Source: Labilithrix luteola (lineage in GTDB: Bacteria > Myxococcota_A > Polyangia > Polyangiales > Polyangiaceae). Taken from it: a stretch of DNA of 64,000 bases. The stretch spans positions 5,743,001-5,807,000 of the forward strand of contig NZ_CP012333.1 of assembly GCF_001263205.1 (NCBI RefSeq). Reading direction: 5' to 3'. The notes under the pieces are model-generated. The model searched no databases, had not been told where the DNA came from, and saw only the letters and a program-made list of their open reading frames with translations. This document shows positions 8,152 to 17,207 of this stretch, in pieces. The translations under genes were made by a program, and so were the position numbers. The first letter of the stretch is position 1. Each line of letters opens with the position of its first letter.

Positions 8152-9483
8152 TTGCTCGAAGGTGAAAGTGAGTCACAATCCGCGCGCCACCCGGCAGAAA
8201 GGCCGTTTGCCGTGCGCGATTCATCTCCCGCCTCGTCGGACAACGTCTCGAACGACTTCGCTGTTTCATCGCATGCAGCGCACGCCGATTCGACGGTGAA
8301 GCTGAGCGCGATTACCGAGCTCGAATCGGAAGCGCTCGTCGATCTCGAAGTTGGCGATGAGATTGCGGAGATCGACGTCGAACCGGCGCCCGACAGCCAG
8401 CGCGCCACACGCCAGCTCGGTCAACCGATCGTCGTTCTCTCCTCGGAGCGAACGCAGGAGCTCGTGGCCGACGACATCCTCGAGGTCGCCGAAGTCGCAG
8501 AACGTATCGAAGCCGAGGAGCAGCCGAAGGCCGTCATCGTCTCGCCCGTGGTGATGGTCGCCGAGCCAACGCAGGATTTCACGCAGCCGCTTTCGGCGTC
8601 GATGCTTCCGCCGAGCGTCCGCTTCACGCCCTCGCTTCCTTCGGTCATCGTCCCGGCCACACCACCGACGCCGATGCAACCGACTGGCCACGCTCCGAGA
8701 GCCATGGCCGCCACCGTTCGCCCGTACCCGAGCTCTTCGGCGTTCCCTGCGGCCACGCCGCATCCAGGGTACGCCCGCCCGAGCTCCATCGCGCCGGTGG
8801 CGGTCGAGATTCATCCCTCGCAGCAAGTCGTCGCGACGCTGCAGATGCGCGCGTTGCCGGCGCGCGTGGTCATTGCTCGGCCCGATCGGACGCCGTTTTA
8901 CGTCCTCGGCGCCGCCGCGGCCGTCATCGCGCTCGCTGTCGGTGGGGCATTCGCCTTCCGGGCGTCGTCGCTCGTCTCGAGGGCGGACAACGCTTCCAAG
9001 ATCACCGCGCCGGCTGGGCAGCGCGTCGCCGACAGCCGCAACGAGGTTCCACCGCCGGACGCGACCATCAACGCGGACAAGGCGGTGAGCCCGCTCTCGT
9101 TGCCGGATGCACCGGCCGCTCACCCCGCGGCGCCCTCGCACGTGCCGGTGAGCACGGCGCCCGCGCCCGTTGCTCCAGCGCCTGCCACGACGCAGAACGC
9201 GTCGAATCGGACGGTCTCCACGCCAGCGGCGCATGCGAATACGGTTGCTGTTGCGCCTGCACCCGCGCCGGTGCGTCCGCCGTCTCCTGCGGAAGCTCCG
9301 CGCAACGTCACGACGGGCGTGATTCATGTGAGTCCGTCGCTCTCCGTCGTGATCGTCGACGGTACGTACCGCCGGCCGGTCAACGGAACCGTCGTCGTCA
9401 GCTGCGGCCCGCACAAGGTGAAGGCCGGTATGGGGAACGCCGAGACAGTCGACGTTCCCTGCGGCCACGGCGTGTCGATGTAG
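8152..9483 (+). CDS. Single-pass membrane protein with PEGA-like C-terminus
   Basis: 443 residues if the TTG at 8152 is used (AAGGGGTG just upstream); an in-frame GTG at 8212 is the alternative. The first 250 residues are acidic then Pro/Ala-rich and should be cytoplasmic. One transmembrane helix follows (FYVLGAAAAVIALAVGGAFA, about 250-270), then a Pro/Ala/Val-rich linker and a small beta domain at the end (GVIHVSPSLSVVIVDGTYRR, then VSCGPHKVKAGMG), reminiscent of PEGA domains. This topology is common in myxobacterial regulators without a kinase. It ends 29 nt from the convergent SNF2 gene. No specific function can be assigned. Confidence 0.65.
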   Translation: MLEGESESQSARHPAERPFAVRDSSPASSDNVSNDFAVSSHAAHADSTVKLSAITELESEALVDLEVGDEIAEIDVEPAPDSQRATRQLGQPIVVLSSERTQELVADDILEVAEVAERIEAEEQPKAVIVSPVVMVAEPTQDFTQPLSASMLPPSVRFTPSLPSVIVPATPPTPMQPTGHAPRAMAATVRPYPSSSAFPAATPHPGYARPSSIAPVAVEIHPSQQVVATLQMRALPARVVIARPDRTPFYVLGAAAAVIALAVGGAFAFRASSLVSRADNASKITAPAGQRVADSRNEVPPPDATINADKAVSPLSLPDAPAAHPAAPSHVPVSTAPAPVAPAPATTQNASNRTVSTPAAHANTVAVAPAPAPVRPPSPAEAPRNVTTGVIHVSPSLSVVIVDGTYRRPVNGTVVVSCGPHKVKAGMGNAETVDVPCGHGVSM

Positions 9484-9512
9484 ACGCCGTGCGCCGCGGG
9501 ACCTGACGTTCG

Positions 9513-12449
9513 CTATTCGAGCAGCGCGAGGAGCTCTTCGCGCGTGATGCCGCCGGCGTGGTTCGCGTCGCCGAGGGCCACGTCGGCGAGAGCCCGCTTC
9601 TTTGACTGCAAGGCGAAGATGCGCTCTTCGACCGTGTCCTTGGCGACCATTCGATAGACCATCACGGGGCGTTCCTGACCGATGCGGTGCGCACGGTCGG
9701 CGGCCTGATCTTCGACCGCGGGGTTCCACCACGGATCGAGCAGGAATACGTGATCGGCGGCCGTGAGGTTGAGACCCGTGCCGCCGGCCTTGAGCGAGAC
9801 GAGCATCACCGGCGGCCCGGCTTCGTCCTGGAACTCGGCGACGACGCCTGCGCGATCGCGCGTCGAACCGTCGAGGCGCGTGAAGCGAACGCCGGCTTCG
9901 CGGAGGTGCGGCTCGACGAGATCGAGCAGGCTCGTCCACTGCGAGAATACGAGCGCCTTGTGGCCCTCGGAGGCGGCGTCTTCGAGGGCGCCGAGGAGGC
10001 GTTCGACCTTCGACGACGAGGTGGCGCCGTTCTGGCCGGGCACGAGCGCGACGTGACAGGCCGCCTGGCGAAGGCGAAGGAGTGCTTCGAGGGCAGCAAG
10101 GACGCTTCCGCCCTGTCCGAGCTTGGCGGCGACGTCCTTCTTCGTCGCGAGGCGCACGGCGTCGTAGACGCTGCGTTCGGTCTCGTCGAGTTCGACGTGC
10201 AGCACCGAGTCGGTGCGCGGAGGCAACTCGGGGAGGACGTCGCGCTTCATGCGTCGCAGCACGAACGGGCGGATCTTCGAGCGAAGGCGAGCGGCGGCGT
10301 CTTCGGTGCCATTCGCGATCGGAAGCGCGTAGCGCTGCTGGAAGTCGCCGCGACCGCCGAGCAAGCCGGGGTTCGCGAAGTGCATCACGCTCCAGAGCTC
10401 CTCGAGGCGATTCTCCACGGGAGTACCGCTGAGGGCGAGTCGGAAGCGCGCGCGGAGCTGGAAGGCCGCGCGTGCGGTCTGGCTCGTCTCGTTCTTGATG
10501 GCCTGCGCTTCGTCGAGAACGATGGCTTCCCACGATTCGGCGGCGAGGCGCGCAACGTCGAGACGCAGCACGGCATAGGTGGTGAGCGTGACGTCCGCGT
10601 TGCGTTCGAGCTCACGACCGGCACCGTGATAGATGGTGGTGCGCAGGTTGGGGCGGAAACGCGCGATTTCCTCGGCCCAGTTGTAGACGACGCTCTTCGG
10701 GCAGACGACGAGGGTGCGGCCCTTCAGCGCGCAGATCGTCTGGAGCGTCTTTCCGAGACCCATGTCGTCGGCGAGGATGCCGCCGAGCTCGGCGTCGCGA
10801 AGGAACCCGAGCCAGTCGACGCCGACTTCCTGGTAGTGGCGGAGCTCGGCGTTCAGATCGGTCGGGAGCGTGGCCCTCGGGATGCCGGCGAAGTTCTCGA
10901 CGAGCGGCGCGAGGCGTCCGAGCTCGGCGGGCTTCGGGAGATTGAGATCTTCACAGAGCGCTCCGAGCTCGGGGAACGCGGCGTAGGCGAGCTTCTTGTC
11001 TTCGCTGCGCGCCGCGAGGAGATCGGCGACGCGGTGACCGTGCTTGGAGAGCCAATCGGCGGGCAAGGGGGCCCAGCCGCCGCCCTCGAGGGGGACGAGA
11101 TCGAGGCCGTCTTGCCAGGCGCGCATGACCGACGCGGAGTCAGCGCGCTTCGGCTCGCCCGTCGCGGCTTCGGCATTGGCGTCGGTCTCGACCTCGAAGA
11201 CCACGTCGAAGACGCCGTTGTCGAACACGATGCGTGCGCCAAGGTTCTTGCCCTCGAACTCCGCCGCGGCGCGATCGCCGATGCGCTCCTGCCACGCGCG
11301 AAGCTTGGCGGCGAAGCGAATGGCCTCCGTTCCGTCGAAGTCGACGCGACGGCCCGGCACGAGATTGAGCTCGTCGCGGAGACGGGCGAGCAGCGTGCGC
11401 TCCTCGTCGCGTTTGCGAATCGGAACGCCTTTGCCGAGGGCAATGACGGCGTCGCCGTCGATACGCGCGATCGGCGGATCGCCGTAGACGAGTGTGGGCA
11501 GCACCGAGAGCGTGTGCCCTTGATGCGAGAGGTCCATCGAGATGCGCGGCAGGGCTTCGCGCGTGGCGTGCTTCAATTTGCGCGTGTTGACGACGACCGT
11601 GAGCTTCTTCTCGAGCTCCGGCAAAACGCGCGTGACGAGCTCCGCTTCCTGCTCGCGCGAGAAGACGCGCGAGAGCGGAAGGCGCTCGAGATATTCGCCG
11701 GTGAGCTCGGTCTCGCCGAGCGGGCGGAGCACGTCCGCCACGCGCGCGATGCCCATCGCCACGACTTCGGTGACGCTCGGATCGCGCTCCATGCGGAGGA
11801 CGAAACCGCCGTTCGATGCGGCCTCGACGACGGCGCGCGGGAGCATCGGCTCGCCGGAGACGCGAATCGGAGCACCGTCGAGGGTTACTTCCGTCCCGCT
11901 CTCGAGAGCGCGGAAGATGTCGCTCACGCGGGCGAGCGGGAGAACTTCTCGGGCGGGCGCGCCGAGAATGCGGTCGACCAGCAAGTCTTCGTGGGTCGGC
12001 TCGAGGCCCGGCGGCGGTTTGCCTTGGGCGAGGCTCGAGGCGAGGGCGGTACCGAGCTTCTCCTCGCTGCCGTCACCCTGGATGACGACGCGCGTGAGGA
12101 GCAGGCGCCGGTCTTTGCGAACGAGCCGGTAGACGAGGCGCGCGGGTTTCTCTTCTGGTGCCGCTTCGAGCGACGCTCCGGCTTCGGCAGCCTGCGCAGC
12201 GGCAATCGCCGCCGCGGCGATGTGGGGACAGGGCTCGACCTTGCCCGCGCAGTCGCACGACCACTCTTCGTCGTCGAGGTAGAGCGTGACCGTGGGGGCG
12301 ACGGCGAAGCCGGACGCGCGCACGCGAAGGACGAGCTCACCGTCTTTCGACGAAGCGCGGCTGACGGCGTTCTCGCGAGCGAGTTTGACGCCTTGAGACC
12401 AGATGGCGGGAAGCGTCGCCTTGCGAACGGCGGCGAGGAAGGACTGCAT
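9513..12449 (-). CDS. SWIM zinc-finger SNF2-family helicase
   Basis: 978-residue DNA-dependent ATPase of the SNF2/HepA type. A SWIM finger is near the N-terminus (Cys65, Cys67, Cys74, His76 in WSCDCAGKVEPCPH). The helicase core has Walker A DDMGLGKT (Lys567), a DEAQ Walker B (Asp646), LSGTPVENRLEELWS (motif III region), and the C-terminal half with LVFSQWTSLLDLV and LKAGGTGLNLTAADHVFLLD plus AADRAHRIGQ (motifs V and VI). The middle region (about 150-480) is the family's bacterial SNF2-associated extension. All motifs look intact. The hemolysin III gene ends 13 nt upstream on the same strand. Probable role is chromatin or RNA-polymerase remodelling or repair; substrate unknown. Confidence 0.93.
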   Translation of the reverse strand: MQSFLAAVRKATLPAIWSQGVKLARENAVSRASSKDGELVLRVRASGFAVAPTVTLYLDDEEWSCDCAGKVEPCPHIAAAAIAAAQAAEAGASLEAAPEEKPARLVYRLVRKDRRLLLTRVVIQGDGSEEKLGTALASSLAQGKPPPGLEPTHEDLLVDRILGAPAREVLPLARVSDIFRALESGTEVTLDGAPIRVSGEPMLPRAVVEAASNGGFVLRMERDPSVTEVVAMGIARVADVLRPLGETELTGEYLERLPLSRVFSREQEAELVTRVLPELEKKLTVVVNTRKLKHATREALPRISMDLSHQGHTLSVLPTLVYGDPPIARIDGDAVIALGKGVPIRKRDEERTLLARLRDELNLVPGRRVDFDGTEAIRFAAKLRAWQERIGDRAAAEFEGKNLGARIVFDNGVFDVVFEVETDANAEAATGEPKRADSASVMRAWQDGLDLVPLEGGGWAPLPADWLSKHGHRVADLLAARSEDKKLAYAAFPELGALCEDLNLPKPAELGRLAPLVENFAGIPRATLPTDLNAELRHYQEVGVDWLGFLRDAELGGILADDMGLGKTLQTICALKGRTLVVCPKSVVYNWAEEIARFRPNLRTTIYHGAGRELERNADVTLTTYAVLRLDVARLAAESWEAIVLDEAQAIKNETSQTARAAFQLRARFRLALSGTPVENRLEELWSVMHFANPGLLGGRGDFQQRYALPIANGTEDAAARLRSKIRPFVLRRMKRDVLPELPPRTDSVLHVELDETERSVYDAVRLATKKDVAAKLGQGGSVLAALEALLRLRQAACHVALVPGQNGATSSSKVERLLGALEDAASEGHKALVFSQWTSLLDLVEPHLREAGVRFTRLDGSTRDRAGVVAEFQDEAGPPVMLVSLKAGGTGLNLTAADHVFLLDPWWNPAVEDQAADRAHRIGQERPVMVYRMVAKDTVEERIFALQSKKRALADVALGDANHAGGITREELLALLE

Positions 12450-12462
12450 CGAAACTTGTTTT

Positions 12463-13245
12463 TCAGACTGCGCGCATCACGAGCGTGACGTGCCAGAAGA
12501 GGCAGACGCTCGCGGCGACGACGATCAGGTGGAAGATCTCGTGGTAGCCGAACGTGCGCGGCCAAGGATCAGGACGCTTGAGGGCATACACGAGAGCACC
12601 CAGCGAATAGCTGATCCCACTGGCGACCAGCAGCCAGACGCACGTAGAGCCTACCACCGGCATGCGGTCGATGACTTGTCCGACCACGGTCCAGCCAAGT
12701 GTCACGCACACTAGGGCGCTGACCCACTTCGGCGCCTTGGGCCAGGCGATGGACTTCACCACGCCGATCATGGAGCCTGCCCAGATCGAGGTCAGGGCGC
12801 CGTGCCCGCCCGCGCTCGAGGGGACGAGCGCGAAGAGCGGGGTGTACCCACCCGCAATGAGCAGGAAGATGGCAGCGTGATCGAGCCGGCGCATGCGCAT
12901 GCGCGCGACGTTCGACCAGTTGACGCGATGGTAAAGCGCGCTGACGCCGAGGAGCGTCGCCAAGCTGATCCCGAACACGAGCGCGGCGCGTGCCGACTCG
13001 CGGCTGCGCGCACCGTGGACCAGCACCGCCGTGGCGACGACGGCCACGAAGAACGAGATCTGGTGGGAGACGCCGCGCAGCAGCGGCTTGACCGGCGGCG
13101 GCGTATGACCCGAGGCTGAGGAGGCAGGCGGCGCTTCCGACGGATGCGGCGCGTGCGGCGCGTGCGGCGCGTGCCCTAGGCCCGAGTTCGAGGTGCGGGT
13201 AACTTCGGTCCCGGAGCGCTCGATGGCCTGTGCGGAGGTCTGCAT
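12463..13245 (-). CDS. Hemolysin III / PAQR-family membrane protein
   Basis: 260 residues, seven predicted transmembrane helices. Family signatures are SALYHRVNWS in the second helix region, RLDHAAIFLLIAGGYTPL, and FGYHEIFHLIVV near the end; these His and Asp residues form the metal site of PAQR/hemolysin III proteins. An atypical 60-residue N-terminal extension carries three HAP repeats. Members were named for haemolysis but are likely membrane lipid hydrolases (ceramidase-like) or membrane-homeostasis proteins. It lies 13 nt before the SNF2 gene. Confidence 0.9.
   Translation of the reverse strand: MQTSAQAIERSGTEVTRTSNSGLGHAPHAPHAPHPSEAPPASSASGHTPPPVKPLLRGVSHQISFFVAVVATAVLVHGARSRESARAALVFGISLATLLGVSALYHRVNWSNVARMRMRRLDHAAIFLLIAGGYTPLFALVPSSAGGHGALTSIWAGSMIGVVKSIAWPKAPKWVSALVCVTLGWTVVGQVIDRMPVVGSTCVWLLVASGISYSLGALVYALKRPDPWPRTFGYHEIFHLIVVAASVCLFWHVTLVMRAV
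13146..13173. repeat. 9-bp tandem repeat encoding HAPHAPHAP
   Basis: Three copies of a 9-bp unit (GCGGCGCGT in plus-strand phase) lie inside the N-terminal extension of the hemolysin III gene. They add residues without breaking the frame. Confidence 0.8.
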
Positions 13246-13343
13246 CGCGAATCCTTGGCCTCCTCTACTCGATCTGGGACGAGCTTGCGACCCGTGACGA
13301 GGCCGCGGCTCACGTTCGCACTCGTCGCGCGAGGGCCTGGGAA

Positions 13344-14267
13344 TCAGCCGCCGGTGATTCGGCGCATCTCGTTCGCCAGGAATTCCCAGACGACGGCGAT
13401 TCGGGGCACGTCGCGGAGTGCTCGATGCCCGACGAGCCAGAGATCGTCGCTCGGCCAGGCATCGGCGCTCGGCGTCAGCGCCGCGTCGTAACGAATCGGG
13501 ACGAGCTCGTGAGGTGCGAGATAGGGCTTGGGAACGAGGACGATGCCGAGGCCGGTCCGCGCGGCGGCGAGCTGAGAGGAAAAATGGCTGGTACGGAGAG
13601 CCACCGGTGCCTTCGCCGCGTGGGTGGCGACCCAGCGGGCCGGCGGAAATCCAGCGAGATCACGATCCCACGTGATCCACGGAGCATCCGCCCAGGATTC
13701 GAGCTTGCCGAGCTCTTTCACGAGCGCCGGATGCGCGGCGCCGAGCCAGGGGGCGGTGGCGACTTTCGTGATGACGAGCTCGGAGCCCTGGGGCTCCAGC
13801 GAGCGCAGTGCGATGTCGGCTTCGTGACGCGTCAGATCCCGCGCCGTGGTGGATGCATCGAGCTCGACCGTGATCTTCGGATGGTGCTTGCGGAGGCGGA
13901 CGAGGGACGGGGCGACGAACGTGTCGGCGATGCCCGGCGCCGTGCTGATCCGCACCGTGCCTTCCGCCTCGGCTTCCACGGACGACGCGTCGCGGGTAAG
14001 CCGCGCATGCGCTGCTTCCATGGCCTCGGCCGCTGGCACGAGCGACTCGGCGGCATGCGTTGGGACGATGCCTTCGCGCGTCCGCTCGAACAGCCGCGTG
14101 CCCAGCGATTCCTCGAAGGCGGTCAGGCGCCGGCTCACGGTGGACGTGTCCAGACCGAGCCGCGCCGCCGCCGCTCCCAAGCTCTTCATTCGATGGGCCG
14201 CGAGGAAAATGCGGACGTCGTCCCAGCGTGAGCTCTGGTCTTGCGAATTTGCCGCCATGAGTTGCAT
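13344..14267 (-). CDS. LysR-type transcriptional regulator
   Basis: 307 residues. An N-terminal winged helix-turn-helix (DVRIFLAAHRMKSLGAAAAR, then LGLDTSTVSRRLTAFEESLG, about 16-60) is followed by a substrate-binding domain (from about 92, TVRISTAPGIADTF). ATG at 14267 is used; another ATG is at 14258. It is divergent from the epimerase gene with only 45 nt between start codons, so it most likely controls that gene and itself, the usual LysR arrangement. The effector is unknown. Confidence 0.92.
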   Translation of the reverse strand: MQLMAANSQDQSSRWDDVRIFLAAHRMKSLGAAAARLGLDTSTVSRRLTAFEESLGTRLFERTREGIVPTHAAESLVPAAEAMEAAHARLTRDASSVEAEAEGTVRISTAPGIADTFVAPSLVRLRKHHPKITVELDASTTARDLTRHEADIALRSLEPQGSELVITKVATAPWLGAAHPALVKELGKLESWADAPWITWDRDLAGFPPARWVATHAAKAPVALRTSHFSSQLAAARTGLGIVLVPKPYLAPHELVPIRYDAALTPSADAWPSDDLWLVGHRALRDVPRIAVVWEFLANEMRRITGG

Positions 14268-14312
14268 CGTTGCGCCTTGTCTTGCATTCCGGCAAGGGTC
14301 ATCGTTCCTCGC
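14268..14312. promoter_or_regulatory. Divergent LysR-epimerase control region
   Basis: This 45-nt gap between two divergent start codons must hold, or overlap, both promoters and any LysR operator. Because the gap is so short, part of the regulatory DNA probably lies inside the regulator gene. GGCAAGGGTC at 14291-14300 supplies the ribosome-binding site of the plus-strand gene. No clear T-N11-A palindrome was found. Confidence 0.4.
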
Positions 14313-15278
14313 ATGAACGACGAACTCCACGTGGTCCTCGGGGCAGGTCAGATCGGCTCGCGACTCTCGAAGCTCCTGCTCGCCAAGGGTCATCGCGTAC
14401 GCGTCGTGCAGCGAAGCAACCCGAGCGCGAGCGTTCCGAACCTCGAGCACGTGTCTGGCGACGTCACGGATCTCGCCTTTGCCGAGCAGGCCACGCGAGG
14501 CGCGGCGGTCGTCTACGACTGCATGAATCCGCCGTATCACCGCTGGCCGGAGCTGCTCTTGCCGATGGGCCGCGGTGCGGTCCACGGGGCGGCGCGCGCA
14601 GGTGCCAAGCTCGTCGCACTCGATTGCCTCTACATGTACGGGCGTCCGAACGGTCCGCTCGCCGAAGACGCGCCGCTTGCGCCGTGCAGCAAGAAGGGCG
14701 TCCTGCGCGTCGAGCTCGCGAACATGCGCCTCACCGCCCATCGCCGGGGCGATGTGCGCGTGGCGATCGGCCGAGCCAGTGACTTCTTCGGTGCGAACCT
14801 GCAGTACTCGGCCTGGGGCGACCGCTTCTTCCAGCGCATCCTCGCCGGCAAGGCCGCCGAGTGCACGGGCGATCCCGACATGCCTCACGCGTACACGTAT
14901 GCGGACGACGTCGCGCGCGGCCTCGTCACGCTCGGCGAACGGAGCGATGCCCTCGGCCGCGTGTGGCACTTGCCGACCAATCCCGCCGAGAGCACGCGGT
15001 CGCTCGCGAAGAAGCTCGGCGCTGCGCTTGGTCTCGACGTGAAGATGACCCGCGTGCCGAAGGTGCTCCTTCGCGGCATCGGTCTCTTCGATCCGTTCAT
15101 GCGCGAGGTCGCCGAGATGACGTACCAGTGGGAAGTGCCGTTCGCGCTCGACGATTCGGCCTTCCGCCGGACGTTCGGTTACGGCGCCACGCCGGTGTCC
15201 GAGCAGATTGCCGCCACCGCGGCCTGGGCACGAAGCCGTTTCGGAGTCGGCGCCGGCGAGCCCGCGTTCGCGAAGTGA
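14313..15278 (+). CDS. NAD(P)-dependent epimerase/dehydratase-like protein
   Basis: 321 residues of the extended short-chain dehydrogenase type. The Rossmann nucleotide loop is VLGAGQIGSRLSKLL at the N-terminus, and SGDVTD follows as the usual acidic loop. The catalytic tyrosine region reads LDCLYMYGRP, close to YxxxK families but with the Lys not in the canonical place, as in several atypical members. HAYTYADDVARGLVTL matches the epimerase C-terminal region. The start is set by the GGTC Shine-Dalgarno-like run and by divergence from LysR. The substrate is not predictable. Confidence 0.8.
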   Translation: MNDELHVVLGAGQIGSRLSKLLLAKGHRVRVVQRSNPSASVPNLEHVSGDVTDLAFAEQATRGAAVVYDCMNPPYHRWPELLLPMGRGAVHGAARAGAKLVALDCLYMYGRPNGPLAEDAPLAPCSKKGVLRVELANMRLTAHRRGDVRVAIGRASDFFGANLQYSAWGDRFFQRILAGKAAECTGDPDMPHAYTYADDVARGLVTLGERSDALGRVWHLPTNPAESTRSLAKKLGAALGLDVKMTRVPKVLLRGIGLFDPFMREVAEMTYQWEVPFALDDSAFRRTFGYGATPVSEQIAATAAWARSRFGVGAGEPAFAK

Positions 15279-15297
15279 GCGGCTTCTCTCGGGCGCC

Positions 15298-16524
15298 TCA
15301 ACGGCGCTCGAACTTGCCCGACGAGAACTCCTCCACGATCGCGGAGAGCTCGGCGAGTCGTTCACCGGCGCGGCCTCGACCGAGGCTCTGCGGTTGCGGA
15401 GCACCGATGCTCTCGAGCACCTCGCTCATCGCGCCGACCTTCCCTTGGACGCGATCGCGTGCGACCTGGCGTACGTCGATCTGCGTGGCCGGCAAGCTGC
15501 CCCCGGTGCGCGTGAACAGGTCGGTGGGGTAAGGCCCCCAGGTGCAGATCACGTCGGTCTCGCGAACGAACGCGTTCCACTTCACCAAGAGCTCTTCCGG
15601 CGAGAGGCCGGCGGCGAGCTCGTCTTCCGAGATGCGAATGCGCGACGAGGTGGTCGGCGCGAGAGGCGCGCGCGGGACCAAGACCTCTTCGAAGCGCTCT
15701 CCCGTCGAGAGGCGATAGGCCGCCCACAATACGAGCTCGTCGGCCGGCGTGCGCTTGCCGTCCTTCGTCTTGTACGGCCATGCGCTCGCTTCCGACATCA
15801 CGCAAACGAGATCGCTGGCGTGCTCGCGCATGCGTGACATCGCATTCGGGCGACGAGGCTTGGCGCCCTTCGCGTGCCGCACACGCGCGCCGTGCAGGCG
15901 ACTCGTGTGCTCGATCTGCATGTCGACCATTGCACGGAACGGCGCAAGGAGCGCCTGGAAGCGCTCGGCGTCTCCTTCGAGCGCACCGAGCACGTGGACG
16001 AGCGCCTCGATCGTGGACACGCACGACGGTGCAGGTTCACGACGGATGCGATACTCGCTCTCCTTGTCAGGTGTGAAGGCGAGCCTCGGGAGCGCGGCGA
16101 GCTCGGGGTTTTCGCGCACCACCTTGCGCGTCTGCCACCAGGTTCCGTCGACGACGATGAGCGTGATCGGCCCCTTCGGCGGCTCGCTCAGAACGTCGAC
16201 GGCGTCGTCTCCCGGGTAGAGCAGGGCGGCGGGGCGCTCGGGATCGGAGAGCGCGCTCTCGAGGGCCTTCGAGCCGCTCCAGCGGACACCCACGTGCAGC
16301 TCCGAGTTCGGCAGACTGAGGTTCGCCATGCGCGCGGTGCCGATGGGCACGTCGCGCTCGCGCGGGTGCTGGAGCAACACCACGCGCGTCTTCGTCTCGA
16401 TCGGTGTGACGTGTGCGCACCAGCAAACGCGCTCCGGGCGGCGGCAGCGCATGCAAACGGTGCGGTACTCGCGCTCGGCGAGCGTGTCGGTGGTCCCGTC
16501 GGTGGGGGTGGTGCTGGCGGTCAT
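15298..16524 (-). CDS. DTW-domain (TapT-like) protein fused to degenerate DnaQ-like domain
   Basis: 408 residues. The DTW domain (about 20-205) starts with four cysteines (Cys24, 27, 34, 36) and carries the signature DGTW at Asp126-Trp129. This family includes TapT, which installs acp3U at tRNA position 47 using SAM. Residues about 235-400 follow the layout of a DEDD 3'-5' exonuclease: VCVMSEAS where exo I has DxE, TWGPYPTDLF at exo II, and GRGRAGERLAELSAIVEEF at exo III. Only some acidic residues remain, so nuclease activity is unlikely. The gene overlaps the upstream DTW gene by ATGA and is last in a five-gene operon. The fold of the tail is an inference from pattern only. Confidence 0.8.
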   Translation of the reverse strand: MTASTTPTDGTTDTLAEREYRTVCMRCRRPERVCWCAHVTPIETKTRVVLLQHPRERDVPIGTARMANLSLPNSELHVGVRWSGSKALESALSDPERPAALLYPGDDAVDVLSEPPKGPITLIVVDGTWWQTRKVVRENPELAALPRLAFTPDKESEYRIRREPAPSCVSTIEALVHVLGALEGDAERFQALLAPFRAMVDMQIEHTSRLHGARVRHAKGAKPRRPNAMSRMREHASDLVCVMSEASAWPYKTKDGKRTPADELVLWAAYRLSTGERFEEVLVPRAPLAPTTSSRIRISEDELAAGLSPEELLVKWNAFVRETDVICTWGPYPTDLFTRTGGSLPATQIDVRQVARDRVQGKVGAMSEVLESIGAPQPQSLGRGRAGERLAELSAIVEEFSSGKFERR

Positions 16525-17207
16525 GAAAGCCTCTCGCGCGCGAGACCACTCTTGGGATCATGGCGGAGCGCGCCTTCGGGGATACCCCCGGTCACGTTCT
16601 TGGTCTCGACCTCACCGCGCGTCCAGAGCGTGCGCTCCACCATCGCGCGGAAGGGATGCTCGAGCGCGCGACGAACCTCGTCGCCTTCGAGAATCCCGAG
16701 AGCACGTGCGATGGCCTCGAGGGTGGCGAGGCCGTGCTCGTGCGCTTCGGAGCGAAGACGATAGACCGAAGGCTCCCCGCCCGCGGGCAGCGTCGCACAC
16801 GGAACGTCCTTCAATCCAGGCACGCGGTTTCGCACCTTCGAGGCCTGTCGCCACGTCCCGTCGGGCACGATGAGCGTCACGGGCTTGCCGGCGGCGGCGA
16901 GCTTCGGCGCGAGATCGACCAGCGGCACGGCATCTTCGTGCGGAAAGAGCAGCACGGGCTGGGACCCTTCGGGCACGGCGATGGCGTCGCTCGGCCGATC
17001 CATGTGGCCCCGAACGTGGACCTCGCTGTTCACCAGGCATTCCGTGGCGACGCGGCCCGTGTTGGTGGGCTTGCGCTCTTCGACGCGGTGAATGACGAGA
17101 ACGAGGCGCGTGCGGAGCTCGATGCGCGGAAAGAGCGAGCACACGCAGAGGCTCGCATGCAGGCGACAACGTTGGCAGCGGTAGGCCGCATTGGCTCGCC
17201 GGCTCAT
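16521..17207 (-). CDS. DTW-domain protein, tRNA-uridine aminocarboxypropyltransferase (TapT-like)
   Basis: 228 residues, a single DTW domain. It has the N-terminal Cys11, 14, 21, 23 cluster and the signature PDGTWRQASK (Asp116, Trp119). TapT transfers the 3-amino-3-carboxypropyl group of SAM to a tRNA uridine. ATG at 17207 overlaps the TruC-like gene's stop (ATGA), and its own stop overlaps the next DTW gene's start, so all are translationally coupled. The longer upstream frame is antisense noise within the neighbour. The two adjacent DTW paralogs may modify different uridines or form a heteromer. Confidence 0.87.
   Translation of the reverse strand: MSRRANAAYRCQRCRLHASLCVCSLFPRIELRTRLVLVIHRVEERKPTNTGRVATECLVNSEVHVRGHMDRPSDAIAVPEGSQPVLLFPHEDAVPLVDLAPKLAAAGKPVTLIVPDGTWRQASKVRNRVPGLKDVPCATLPAGGEPSVYRLRSEAHEHGLATLEAIARALGILEGDEVRRALEHPFRAMVERTLWTRGEVETKNVTGGIPEGALRHDPKSGLARERLS

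Noticed and set aside
9687..12488. A 933-residue plus-strand open frame over the SNF2 gene
   Set aside because: The minus-strand frame carries all helicase motifs; the antisense frame shows only low-complexity charged residues.
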